In this document: positions 1-7,798 of the stretch, one piece after another
Numbering within the stretch: the stretch's first letter is position 1
Layout: each line of letters begins with the position of its first letter
Assembly: GCA_041671025.1 (NCBI GenBank)
Contig: JBAZCI010000004.1
Span: 1 to 58,181, forward strand
Direction of reading: 5' to 3'
DNA: 58,181 nt
Source of the DNA: JBAZCI01 sp041671025
Lineage (GTDB): Bacteria; Patescibacteriota; Patescibacteriia; UBA10025
Made by a program: the position numbers and the translations under genes
Notes under the pieces: generated by a model
What the model saw: the letters and a program-made list of their open reading frames with translations, nothing else
What the model was told of the DNA's origin: nothing
Databases searched by the model: none

Positions 1-1460
1 TCATCAAGATATCCGGTTTTCGTGCCCGTAACATACCATGTCGAAGCTAGCATTTTATTCTTGTTGATAATCGTATGGGCTTTACCGGTATTAATCGTGC
101 TGAATGAATATGAAGTCATGGTCGTTGCCTGCAGGAGCCGTATATCTTTCAGCACCTTTGAGGCTACTATGGCGTATTCACCAACAGTTGACGTGTTGCG
201 CGGATCAAGGCCTGTGACATCAGCAAAATTCGTATGAGACAGTCCCCATGATTTTGCCTTATCATTCATCCGCTGAACAAAATCTTTTTCGCTTAAACCG
301 GTTGAGCGCGCGAGAGCCCTGACGGCGTTATTTGCCGATCCTACCAGACCCGAGTACCACAGATCCTTCACTCTCATCGTCTCCCCCGGGGATACATACA
401 GTTTCGCACCGATGGCATTATCCTCAGCTTGGTATGTGACAACGGAGTCAAATGACGGCTCGGTTTCGAGGAAAACAACCGCCGTCATCAATTTGGTCAA
501 GCTGGCAATGGGCATCGCTGCGTCCGTATTTTTGGAGAACAGGACCGTACCGGTTGCACTATCAACCGCAATGGCGGCGGTAGAATTGACTGTCGGCTGT
601 ACCGCCGTTGGCGCAGAATTAGTCGTTGAGACGCCGAGCACTTTCGGAGCGAGTGGCAGCACACGTACCGGCAAAGTGCCGCGCGATAAGGGGGCGAGAT
701 CGGCAAATGCTGTTTTTGAAATGTCTATAATCCTATCTGGAAACTTTGCGGCATCAGGACCGTAATCTCTGACAGTTACAATGACCGACTTATTATTTTC
801 TAAATTAATAACCTCGAGAATCGTCCCCGAAGCGTATTCCCTGCTTGCCGCAATACGTTCATTGCGGTAGGCAGGATGCACGTAGTAACTTGCTCTCCCC
901 TCCTGCATGACGTTTTCTTCAACGACAGCGACACGCGAAAAAGGCAAATGAGTAATGGCGCGCACGTACTGATTTGTAAAATCAGTCGACGAAGGAAGCG
1001 CGACCCATCCTTCTTTGTTGTCATCATAGTACTGAATAACTTTCCTTTTTGCATTGTCGCCCCGATAACGGATAGCAAGCGTATACGGCTTCTGTAGTAC
1101 AAGCGGATTTTCTGAATTATCCTGCCGAAGAAAGTCATATTGGTAAAAGTCGCTGACAATCTTACCCTCAGTGGGAAGTGGGCGGTCGATTTCGGTGAGT
1201 TTTTTTAGTGATAATGACGCAGGTTCTGCGAGCACTCCCGGCCATACGCCGATTCTGAAATTTGCATCATCCGTCTCGCCCGTGTATCCGCGGACGATGG
1301 TTTCTGCACTGAAACGTATAAAGGCATCATCTGCGGCAAATGACGGTTGAGGCGCGACAAGCATACCACATGCAAAAATCCCGAACAGGCCAAGTGTGAT
1401 AAGACAACTTGTCATTGTGTTCGTTGACTTTTGCGATTGAATTGATATACTATTCATCAT
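1..1460 (-). CDS. Secreted RlpA-like (double-psi barrel) / D-Ala-D-Ala carboxypeptidase (S11) fusion, partial
   Basis: The gene runs off the left edge, so the C-terminus is missing. It reads through 486 codons without a stop. An N-terminal hydrophobic signal (about residues 16-43, ending in a PSFA-type cleavage site) precedes an unassigned region of about 140 residues. Residues about 185-270 match an RlpA-like double-psi beta-barrel: GRASYY, then VRDYGPDAAKFPDRIIDISK. A linker leads to an S11 penicillin-binding domain with all three motifs: SLTK (S320/K323), SAN (S375-N377) and KTG (481-483). The S11 family trims pentapeptide stems, and RlpA-type domains bind or cleave glycan, so the fusion should act on the wall outside the membrane. 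The start is uncertain: 1460, 1457 or the internal ATG at 1415. No Shine-Dalgarno site is evident. Confidence 0.85.
   Translation of the reverse strand, partial: MMNSISIQSQKSTNTMTSCLITLGLFGIFACGMLVAPQPSFAADDAFIRFSAETIVRGYTGETDDANFRIGVWPGVLAEPASLSLKKLTEIDRPLPTEGKIVSDFYQYDFLRQDNSENPLVLQKPYTLAIRYRGDNAKRKVIQYYDDNKEGWVALPSSTDFTNQYVRAITHLPFSRVAVVEENVMQEGRASYYVHPAYRNERIAASREYASGTILEVINLENNKSVIVTVRDYGPDAAKFPDRIIDISKTAFADLAPLSRGTLPVRVLPLAPKVLGVSTTNSAPTAVQPTVNSTAAIAVDSATGTVLFSKNTDAAMPIASLTKLMTAVVFLETEPSFDSVVTYQAEDNAIGAKLYVSPGETMRVKDLWYSGLVGSANNAVRALARSTGLSEKDFVQRMNDKAKSWGLSHTNFADVTGLDPRNTSTVGEYAIVASKVLKDIRLLQATTMTSYSFSTINTGKAHTIINKNKMLASTWYVTGTKTGYLD
1424..1451 (+). promoter_or_regulatory. Promoter for the tRNA-Gly/tRNA-Thr pair
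   Basis: A -35 box TTGACT (1424-1429) and a -10 box TATACT (1446-1451) are separated by 16 nt. They lie 25 nt before tRNA-Gly. The promoter overlaps the 5' end of the divergent carboxypeptidase gene if that gene starts at 1460. Confidence 0.6.
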
Positions 1461-1476
1461 CTTGTATAGATTTTAG

Positions 1477-1547
1477 GCGGATATAGTATAATGGTAGTAC
1501 GCGACCTTCCCAAGGTTGAGGCACGGGTTCGATTCCCGTTATCCGCT
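1477..1547 (+). tRNA. tRNA-Gly(CCC)
   Basis: Cloverleaf with acceptor GCGGATA/TATCCGC, anticodon stem CGACC/GGTTG and loop TTCCCAA, which gives anticodon CCC. The T-arm has GGGTTCGATTCCC. The discriminator is T and CCA is not encoded. Confidence 0.93.
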
Positions 1548-1582
1548 CTGTACCGAAGCACAGGTTATCTGTCTTCACCCAA

Positions 1583-1655
1583 GCCACACTAGCTCAGTTG
1601 GTAGAGCAACGCTTTCGTAAAGCGGAGGTCGTCGGTTCGACTCCGACGTGTGGCT
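1583..1655 (+). tRNA. tRNA-Thr(CGT)
   Basis: Acceptor GCCACAC/GTGTGGC, a canonical D-arm, anticodon loop TTCGTAA (CGT) and T-arm GGTTCGACTCC. The discriminator is T, as in the other two threonine tRNAs of this window. CCA is not encoded. Confidence 0.94.
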
Positions 1656-1687
1656 ATGGTGAGGCCGGTTGGCCGCGCCGTGTGCGG

Positions 1688-2950
1688 TTATTGAAGCACC
1701 TCGCTAGCCGTAGATTCACAGGTTTCACCGGGCACAAGAACGCTTGTACACGTCGCATCCCATCGCAATCCACTCATCAGTATCCGCACAGAAGAAGCGA
1801 CTGCTTTTTCATTCACAATATCTTCAACGCTCTTTGTTTTGAGTAAAATATGCCGTGCACGAATTCGTTCAGCCGTTTCACCGTCTTCAGAGGCCGGGAT
1901 CCGTTCTTCAACCTTGATAATATGGTACCCGTACTGCGTGGTGACGATTTCAGAAACTTCTCCCGGCTGGAGGGCAAATGCCGCCGTTTCAAATTCCGGC
2001 ACCATCTCTCCTTTGCCGAAAAATCCAAGGTCGCCGCCTGACTCAGCAGAGCCGTCCTCGCTGTATTTTTTTGCTAAATCTTCGAATGTTGAGTCACCTT
2101 TTTTAACCTCTGCAAGAATATCTTCAGCCTGCGTACGCACATCGGCATTCAAGTCGTTCATCGAGGCAAGTTTTTCCTGCAATTTTGTCCTGAGAATGTA
2201 GGGTTCCAGCACACGTTCCTTGAATTGCTCCGGCGTCCAATTATACAATGTTTTTAATGTCTGTGTGACATCATCTTCGCTCGACGCCTGGTCGATGATT
2301 GTTTGAAATTCCTTGTTAATGTCATCAGTGGATACCGTTACTTCATACTGCTGAGCGAGCTCCCGTACGTAAAAATCTTCGATACTTCGCTGAAGTACCG
2401 TTTTTTCAAGTTGTGCATGTTCGGGTTTTTGAAAATCCGGGAATGCATCAGCCTGTGCAGTGTAGTAATGATCAAGCGTTGTCAGATCTTCTTGGTACCG
2501 TGAGAAGGAAATAAAGTGCATATCGACAAGTGCGGCGGGATACGGCAGGATGTCAGTTACCTTGTTCACAAAGGTGTTGTTCCATTTTTGTGAGTATATT
2601 CCTATTCCCATTGCGACAAGCGCGGCGACAATGACCACAATAATAATCGCAACAATTAAAAACACTTTCCAAAACCGTTTACGAGGAGCCGGAAGCGCAG
2701 GTACTAGCGACGCTGATTGAAGTGGTTTTTGAGCGCCAAGTGTAGGGTGTTGCGGAAGCTCTATCGGTTTTTTTTCAGTTCCTTCGGCAGAAATCATTTT
2801 TATCACTTCGTCTCGCGATGCTTCATGCGATTCAGATTGGATTGGTGCGACAGGCGAAGTGCTTCGCATTGCCGTTCGTTTTGGAGTCCGGGGAGCTTTA
2901 GACGCCTTCTGCTCTGTTATGCCTTCCTGGTCTGTCTTTTTTTTTGCCAT
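1688..2950 (-). CDS. Membrane-anchored PpiC/SurA-type peptidyl-prolyl isomerase
   Basis: This 420-aa protein has a cytoplasmic Lys/Pro-rich tail (1-90), one membrane segment (about 96-118), a SurA/PrsA-like N-terminal chaperone region (about 125-260) and a parvulin domain (about 266-360). The parvulin signatures are SGGDLGFFGKGEMVPEFE and QYGYHIIKVEER. The family isomerises prolyl bonds and helps fold exported proteins outside the membrane. After the parvulin domain the sequence contains RARHILLKT, which looks like the beginning of a second parvulin repeat, but the protein ends soon afterwards. The gene is convergent with tRNA-Thr and lies 13 nt after the FtsB-like gene, so the two probably share a transcript. 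The fold is secure; the substrates are unknown. Confidence 0.88.
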   Translation of the reverse strand: MAKKKTDQEGITEQKASKAPRTPKRTAMRSTSPVAPIQSESHEASRDEVIKMISAEGTEKKPIELPQHPTLGAQKPLQSASLVPALPAPRKRFWKVFLIVAIIIVVIVAALVAMGIGIYSQKWNNTFVNKVTDILPYPAALVDMHFISFSRYQEDLTTLDHYYTAQADAFPDFQKPEHAQLEKTVLQRSIEDFYVRELAQQYEVTVSTDDINKEFQTIIDQASSEDDVTQTLKTLYNWTPEQFKERVLEPYILRTKLQEKLASMNDLNADVRTQAEDILAEVKKGDSTFEDLAKKYSEDGSAESGGDLGFFGKGEMVPEFETAAFALQPGEVSEIVTTQYGYHIIKVEERIPASEDGETAERIRARHILLKTKSVEDIVNEKAVASSVRILMSGLRWDATCTSVLVPGETCESTASEVLQ

Positions 2951-2963
2951 AATACGTTATTAA

Positions 2964-3386
2964 TTATGAATTTTTTGTTCTAAAGAAAAAACTCCACCAT
3001 CGCTGGGGATTTGAGGATTGGGAAAGTGAAACGGATTCATCAGTAGTCGACGAAGAAGAAGCGGCGCGATCCTCGCCATTCTGTTGAGGCAGTATAATGA
3101 CATTCTCTCCGGGCTTAATGAGTCCAAGTTTTGTGCGAGCTTCTTCCTCCTGGAATGAATCTGTCTGAAAATAAGTCACCAGCTGTTCGAGATCTACTTT
3201 TTGCTTCTCTAAATTAGCGTATTCCTCTTTTAGCTGATTGATTTCCCGCTCAATCGTATACTTTTGGACAAGTTCCTTGCCCAGTGCGACACCGATCAGC
3301 ACGAGAAACAAAAGCTCTACGCTAAGCAGAAGCTTTGACCGCAATAAGCGGTGCAAAACCGCCTCATCATGTATACGTCGTGACAT
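2964..3386 (-). CDS. FtsB/DivIC-like septum formation initiator
   Basis: This 140-aa single-pass protein has a short basic N-terminus, a membrane helix at about 19-37, and a heptad-like coiled coil (about 40-75) followed by a segment like the FtsB/DivIC C-terminal region (ARTKLGLIKPGE). Family members form a trimer with FtsL and FtsQ/DivIB at the division site. I chose the ATG at 3386, because the upstream ATG at 3428 would add a soluble stretch with no family counterpart. A possible promoter TTGACT-17 nt-TACAGT precedes it. The Ser-rich C-terminal tail is unassigned. Confidence 0.85.
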   Translation of the reverse strand: MSRRIHDEAVLHRLLRSKLLLSVELLFLVLIGVALGKELVQKYTIEREINQLKEEYANLEKQKVDLEQLVTYFQTDSFQEEEARTKLGLIKPGENVIILPQQNGEDRAASSSSTTDESVSLSQSSNPQRWWSFFFRTKNS

Positions 3387-3488
3387 ATCGTAATAAGTGC
3401 GTGTACTGTAGCATAAAGACAGTTCCAAGTCAACCGGTCGACAACTACTCAGGACCTGCTTTCTTTGATATACTGTACACAGTTACCG

Positions 3489-4016
3489 ATGAATACCCCC
3501 ACAAAAACCATTACCGCCGCGCAATCAGCACCATCCGAAAAAAAACTACGGATCGGCTGGTTTACTTTCAGCTGCTGTGAAGACAGCACGATTGTGTTTA
3601 CCGAATTATTGAATGATCACTGGCAGGATTGGAAACGTCTACTGGATATCAGGCATGCGCGTGTTTTACAGACCCATAACGTGCTTGACGAGCTGGATGT
3701 CGCTTTTGTAGAAGGGGCTCTCACCTCTCAAGAACATATCGATAAAGTGAAGGAAATTAGGCAAAAATCAAAAAAACTGGTCGCAATAGGTGCATGTGCC
3801 GCAATCGGCCTGCCTTCCGCACAACGAAATCAATTCGATCCGGCACGCCTTGAAGAAATCCAGCCAATCCTTGCCCGTTTCGCGTACCTTCCCCGTGTGC
3901 TCAAATTATCGGATGCAGTTACCGTAGATGTGACCATACCTGGCTGTCCAATGGATGAAAAAATGTTTTTAAAAGCGCTTACTGCCCTACTCCAGGAATT
4001 TCATGTAGGAGTATAA
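3489..4016 (+). CDS. [NiFe]-hydrogenase small (delta-like) subunit
   Basis: This 175-aa protein belongs to the NuoB / [NiFe]-hydrogenase small-subunit family, which carries the iron-sulfur cluster proximal to the NiFe site. Four candidate ligands are visible: C29 and C30 (adjacent, in FSCCED), C103 (GAC) and C153 (PGCP). Sulfhydrogenase delta subunits usually have CxxC at the first position; adjacent cysteines are the NuoB pattern. It is shorter than typical delta subunits and shows no room for extra clusters. It starts at ATG 3489 and ends 2 nt before the large-subunit gene, so the two are co-translated. No diaphorase or ferredoxin-like partner gene adjoins it. Confidence 0.85.
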   Translation: MNTPTKTITAAQSAPSEKKLRIGWFTFSCCEDSTIVFTELLNDHWQDWKRLLDIRHARVLQTHNVLDELDVAFVEGALTSQEHIDKVKEIRQKSKKLVAIGACAAIGLPSAQRNQFDPARLEEIQPILARFAYLPRVLKLSDAVTVDVTIPGCPMDEKMFLKALTALLQEFHVGV

Positions 4017-4018
4017 GT

Positions 4019-5332
4019 ATGCACACGATTGACCTCTCATTGAAAAAGGAAATTACGAAAGTCGAGGGCGCCGCAACTCTTGATGTGAAAGTTTCTGGAG
4101 GAAAAGTTGAGTATTGCCGATTTGGCATCACCGAGTTCAAGCGGTTTTACACTCAGGCAATCCGCGGCAAACCGTACAAAACGCTTCCTGCGCTCCTTTC
4201 ACGCATTTGCGGTACATGCTCAAATGCTCATTTGCTCTGTAGTATTGAAGCATGTGAACACGCATTGGGCATCACTCCGACGCCGCAGTCTCAGCTGATG
4301 AAAAAACTGACGATGTACGGACTCAACATCCGGGACCACGCTCTCCATCTGTATCTTTTCGCCCTGCCTGACATGTACGGCAAAGACGCGTTTCTTGAAT
4401 TTGACGAAAAGATCCCCGAAGAGCAGCAGCTTTTGCATGACCCCTTTGAAATAAAAAGAGCCGGGAACCACCTGGCAATCATTATCGCCGGCAGGAGCGT
4501 CCATGCCATTAACCCGACGATTGGCGGATTTTTAAAAGTTCCTTCGGCGGCTGATATTGCCACCTCTCTTGAAAAACTGCGAAATGCGCGGCCGGCAGTC
4601 CTACGCACCATTGAACGGTTCGCGAGAGCGCCGTTCACATTTGACCGGCAGACAAAGTTTATGGCGATGGTTGCAAAACCGTTTAATTTTCTTGACGGTA
4701 ACATTGTGAGCGATAAAGGCGACTTCATCAGGGAAGCAGACTTCCGGTCGCATCTTGAACACGTTGTCATCCCCTATTCCCATGCGTCAGGATACATGTT
4801 TAAGGGAGAATCTTACATGGTCGGCGCGTTAGCAAGAGTCAATCTTGCCCAAGAAACACTGCACCCGAAAACACGCGCAGACGCCGCAGAAGCGCTTAAA
4901 CGGTTCCCGTCGACGAATATTTTTGATAACAATCTTGCGCAGGCAATCGAAATCCTTCACTGCATTGATGATGCTATCGATATTTTTGAACAAACGACAT
5001 TTGCTGTCGAGCGGCCTGTACAGCCGACGCAAAAAGAGGGCGTCGGTATCGGCGTAGTTGAGGCACCCCGCGGCACGCTTTATCATAAAGTCGCCATAGG
5101 ACCCAACGGCAACGTCATCGAAGGTGAGATAATCGTGCCAACCGGCCAAAATCAAATTAACATCGAGCAGGATATGGCCCGCCGACTGGAACAAATGCTT
5201 CCGGATAATCCGTCTGAAGAGCTTATCCAGCTAGAACTCGAGAAGCTCATCAGGGCATACGATCCGTGCATGAGTTGCGGATCACATTTCCTTACCCTGA
5301 AAATTGACGCAAAAAAGGCTGGAGCTGTATAA
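4019..5332 (+). CDS. [NiFe]-hydrogenase large (catalytic) subunit, group 3-like
   Basis: This 437-aa protein has the length of cytoplasmic group 3b alpha subunits. The L1 motif RICGTC (C64, C67) and L2 motif DPCMSCGSH (C417, C420, H423) supply all four cysteine ligands of the NiFe centre. A 14-residue tail follows H423, which matches the piece normally cut off by a maturation protease; a candidate protease gene lies downstream on the other strand. The usual EGH near the N-terminus reads EGA, so that His is absent. The family oxidises H2 or reduces protons. The electron acceptor cannot be read from this locus, because the diaphorase genes normally next to group 3b enzymes are missing, and so are hypA-F. 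Confidence 0.9.
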   Translation: MHTIDLSLKKEITKVEGAATLDVKVSGGKVEYCRFGITEFKRFYTQAIRGKPYKTLPALLSRICGTCSNAHLLCSIEACEHALGITPTPQSQLMKKLTMYGLNIRDHALHLYLFALPDMYGKDAFLEFDEKIPEEQQLLHDPFEIKRAGNHLAIIIAGRSVHAINPTIGGFLKVPSAADIATSLEKLRNARPAVLRTIERFARAPFTFDRQTKFMAMVAKPFNFLDGNIVSDKGDFIREADFRSHLEHVVIPYSHASGYMFKGESYMVGALARVNLAQETLHPKTRADAAEALKRFPSTNIFDNNLAQAIEILHCIDDAIDIFEQTTFAVERPVQPTQKEGVGIGVVEAPRGTLYHKVAIGPNGNVIEGEIIVPTGQNQINIEQDMARRLEQMLPDNPSEELIQLELEKLIRAYDPCMSCGSHFLTLKIDAKKAGAV

Positions 5333-5669
5333 TCGCCTCCGCTTCTGTCAGTGTTGCAGGAACACCGAGAATCGTACATCTCGGTAGTTTGTTGAGTTTT
5401 TGCAAGAACTTGAGCTGAGTTCCAAGATCAAAATCGTGCATCGTCACTCGCGGAGCGTCAATAAAATCATCAATCGATGTAAATCGAGTCACGGCGGATA
5501 TTCCACGCACCGTATCAATGATCATGAGCTCACCATGCATCTCCCATTCGTCGAGCGGGTCTTTATGTACAAACGTATATTCGGGAAATTGTTTTTTTAA
5601 TCCCGGTAATATACGAACGGGAAGAGCGTCTAGCTCAAGGTCCGCATTGCCAAACACCCACACCTCCAT
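5292..5669 (-). CDS. Hydrogenase maturation protease (M52-like)
   Basis: This 125-aa protein resembles the HycI/HybD family, which removes the C-terminal tail of the hydrogenase large subunit after nickel insertion. The three candidate metal ligands are present: D14 (GNADLELD), D52 (LMIIDT) and H78 (TMHDFDLG). The N-terminal VFGN glycine-turn also fits. Its 3' end overlaps the 3' end of the large-subunit gene by 41 nt in convergent orientation. Sequence similarity is moderate, but the ligand pattern and the location agree. Confidence 0.75.
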   Translation of the reverse strand: MEVWVFGNADLELDALPVRILPGLKKQFPEYTFVHKDPLDEWEMHGELMIIDTVRGISAVTRFTSIDDFIDAPRVTMHDFDLGTQLKFLQKLNKLPRCTILGVPATLTEAEAIIQLQPFLRQFSG

Positions 5670-5675
5670 ACAAGC

Positions 5676-6437
5676 TTAAAGCGTTTGATTAGCAAGGACG
5701 ATATGCTGAAGCGTATAGCGTTCAAGCATCCGTACGGCGCTCTGGTTGACAATCTCGCATGCACGATCCCAATGAACGGTTACCCAATCCCCGATTTTCA
5801 CTTCATCAAAAACGTCATTATCATCGAGCGTGCGATTGATCACATAGCGCTGTTCCGGGCCGAGAGCAAGCTGATGCCCCTCGAGAATAAGCGGCTTTCG
5901 CATCACCGTCACCGAAGGACCGTCAATGAGCGTTACTCTTCCCCAGCTTACCCGGCACGCGTCCATGCTTTCCAATGTATGCAGGATCTCCATGTGTCCG
6001 GTTCGCTTATATACATTAAACACATGAAATGAGTGGTGCATGCGAGCGCCTTGAGGAAGTTTTGCGGTCAGTTCGTCAAAATCACGCGAGGACGCTTTCT
6101 TTTTCAGGCCAAGATTATCAACCAAATGGGCATAGAATGTCTTTTGAGGGATCGCTTCGAGCAGTTCATTACCGATCCAGTACGCTTCGACTACCCGCTC
6201 ATCAAACGGATCTTGTATATGATTCGCCTTCGCGATTGCTCGCAAATACGGGTGTAAAGTCTTAAATTCTTTAAGCATATCGACCAGACCCTGATCTGTC
6301 GCGCCCTCGCGCAGATATGCAGAAAGCTCGCGCGACTCATCAGGTCCGCACATATTCAGCTTGTTGGGTCCGAATGCGTACCTGCTGCAACGGGCAACGC
6401 CGTTAAGCGTTGAGATGTGCGCGTTCATACGCATCAA
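5676..6437 (-). CDS. DUF6390-like hydrogenase-associated protein
   Basis: The protein has up to 253 aa. It carries motifs I associate with the DUF6390 family: RYAFGPNKLNMCGP near the N-terminus, DPFDERVVEAYWIGN in the middle, and a C-terminal region with HHSFHVFNVY and GDWVTVHW. From memory, members of this family sit beside [NiFe]-hydrogenase genes in several phyla; their function is not established. The C-terminal part has a small beta-rich look reminiscent of the HypC chaperone, which is only an inference. It lies 6 nt upstream of the protease gene and overlaps the transporter gene by 26-35 nt depending on the start (6437 or 6428), so the three minus-strand genes probably form an operon. 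Confidence 0.65.
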   Translation of the reverse strand: MMRMNAHISTLNGVARCSRYAFGPNKLNMCGPDESRELSAYLREGATDQGLVDMLKEFKTLHPYLRAIAKANHIQDPFDERVVEAYWIGNELLEAIPQKTFYAHLVDNLGLKKKASSRDFDELTAKLPQGARMHHSFHVFNVYKRTGHMEILHTLESMDACRVSWGRVTLIDGPSVTVMRKPLILEGHQLALGPEQRYVINRTLDDNDVFDEVKIGDWVTVHWDRACEIVNQSAVRMLERYTLQHIVLANQTL

Positions 6438-7329
6438 TATGACGTGGCGGAACCTTAGATACCAGTGCTGTTATCGTAATCGCGATGATGAACAGTCCTC
6501 CGCTAATAAGATCTTTTGAGGCAAGCGGACTGCCTTGAAACACCAGCGTGAGAACGCTGGTGATGAGCGAGGCCGGTACCAAGAGTGACGACACAAGCGT
6601 CGCCGGAGCATGTTTCAGTGCAGTGTACCAGGTTATGACATACCCCATCAAAAGCCCTGACGCAAGCAACGTCCATTTCCACTGCTCGGCATCCAGATGC
6701 GTAGCGGCAGAGATCCCACCGGTCATACCAACGTAGGCTATGAGAATCACGGAACCAATGCTCATCCGGGCACTCGCGACCGTAATGCTTGAAAATGTAC
6801 GCAGAGCAACCTTTGCGATAATATTTTCTACTGCCCACAATATCGTTGCGCCGAATATCATGAGCTCGCCCGTACCGAGATGCATGCCGCGCAATCCGCC
6901 TAGCGCAAAAACTCCGCCCAACAATAAGAGGAAGGCGATACACTGAACACGCCCGATGCGCTCCTTCAGAATCGGCACGGCAAGAAGTGCGACCCACAGA
7001 AATAACGTCTTATGGATCAAACTTCCGGTGACCGCACTTGTTTTTGACAATCCGGTAAAGAACAAGACAAACGGAACACTGCCGCCGATTACGCCGATCA
7101 ACACAAGTCTCAGCCAATCCTTCCACGACCGTCCACGAAGGTCCCGAGCTTTTGCAGCGGCAAGGAACAGGCCGAGCAACAGAACAGCGACAAGCATATT
7201 TTTGAGCGTCGTAAAGACAACGGGATTTTTAACAATGGTTACTGAAATTTTTGCGACGTAATTGGACACTCCCGAGATAACCGCGGTGCCTAATGCAAGT
7301 CCAATGCCGAGACGAAGAGTATGAGACAT
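6403..7329 (-). CDS. EamA/DMT-family transporter
   Basis: This 308-aa integral membrane protein has about ten hydrophobic helices arranged as two EamA repeats; each repeat begins with a helix followed by a basic loop. DMT proteins export or import small metabolites, and the substrate cannot be read from the sequence. It is the first gene of the minus-strand hydrogenase-accessory operon and overlaps the DUF6390-like gene. A structured leader with an intrinsic terminator ends 47 nt before its start, which suggests transcription is controlled by early termination. A -10-like TATACT lies near 7352 after the terminator, so a second promoter is possible. Confidence 0.87.
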   Translation of the reverse strand: MSHTLRLGIGLALGTAVISGVSNYVAKISVTIVKNPVVFTTLKNMLVAVLLLGLFLAAAKARDLRGRSWKDWLRLVLIGVIGGSVPFVLFFTGLSKTSAVTGSLIHKTLFLWVALLAVPILKERIGRVQCIAFLLLLGGVFALGGLRGMHLGTGELMIFGATILWAVENIIAKVALRTFSSITVASARMSIGSVILIAYVGMTGGISAATHLDAEQWKWTLLASGLLMGYVITWYTALKHAPATLVSSLLVPASLITSVLTLVFQGSPLASKDLISGGLFIIAITITALVSKVPPRHIDAYERAHLNA

Positions 7330-7376
7330 AATAGAAAAATGATACTTAAAGTATACGTTACCGTTTCATCATCGTC

Positions 7377-7411
7377 AAAAAAACAAAAGCCCCCGTTGAT
7401 GACTGGGAGCT
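7377..7411 (-). terminator. Intrinsic terminator or attenuator upstream of the EamA gene
   Basis: On the minus strand the stem AGCTCCC/GGGGGCT (7411-7388, one G-T pair) is followed by TTTTGTTTTTTT. It lies after the structured leader and 47 nt before the EamA start. It could simply end the small peptide transcript or act as an attenuator. Confidence 0.72.
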
Positions 7412-7412
7412 C

Positions 7413-7513
7413 CTGTCAAACCCCCGCTGTAAGATAGCGGTGGGCTGACACCCCGAAGCTATGTATCCGAGTACTCGGGATTGCTTCTCTGCGTCCATAG
7501 CAAAGGGATGTCA
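7413..7513 (-). ncRNA. Candidate structured leader / riboswitch-like RNA
   Basis: On the minus strand the first domain is closed by GACATCCC/GGGGTGTC and contains GCTATG/CATAGC and a CCGAG/CTCGG hairpin. A second hairpin is closed by TGTCA/TGACA with CCGCT/AGCGG inside. The TGTC of the first domain's 3' strand is also the 5' strand of the second, so the two closing stems compete. The terminator follows directly and then the EamA gene. I matched it to no riboswitch class I can recall. Confidence 0.5.
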
Positions 7514-7528
7514 AAAAGATTTACCAAA

Positions 7529-7612
7529 CTAACGTTTTCGTCGCTTTGCGGTCTTTTTGCGCTTTACTGTCTTTTTCTTACCTTTCTTTGCGACTTTTCT
7601 TTTTTTTGCCAT
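7529..7612 (-). CDS. 27-residue Lys/Arg-rich peptide
   Basis: This very short gene encodes 27 residues, most of them Lys or Arg, starting MAKKRK with only Ala, Val, Gly and Thr between the charges. A strong Shine-Dalgarno sequence AAAGGAGGTGA lies at a good distance before the ATG at 7612, which is the best evidence that it is translated. The composition suggests nucleic-acid or ribosome binding, like histone-H1-type tails or tiny basic ribosomal proteins, but no family is recognised. The structured leader begins 15 nt after its stop. It could also be a regulatory leader peptide for the transporter operon. Confidence 0.6.
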   Translation of the reverse strand: MAKKRKVAKKGKKKTVKRKKTAKRRKR

Positions 7613-7798
7613 TGATATCACCTCCTTTTCAGTATTGAGATAAAAATTCTCAAATATGACAGGATATTAACATAATAATTATACAATAGAATGAAAAAAT
7701 ACGCAATGCAAAATATACACAGCGCAATTCATGCGTATGTGTAATGAAAAAATATTTTTTTTAAATCCTATGCGCCGAGTACTCTCACGAGAAAATCT

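Noticed and set aside
412..765. A plus-strand open frame opposite the carboxypeptidase
   Set aside because: It is antisense to the well-supported SLTK-containing frame and is explained by codon composition.
4019..5332. The large subunit as a complex I NuoD-like or group 4 subunit
   Set aside because: Both CxxC pairs of the NiFe site are present; NuoD lacks them, and no membrane subunits are nearby.
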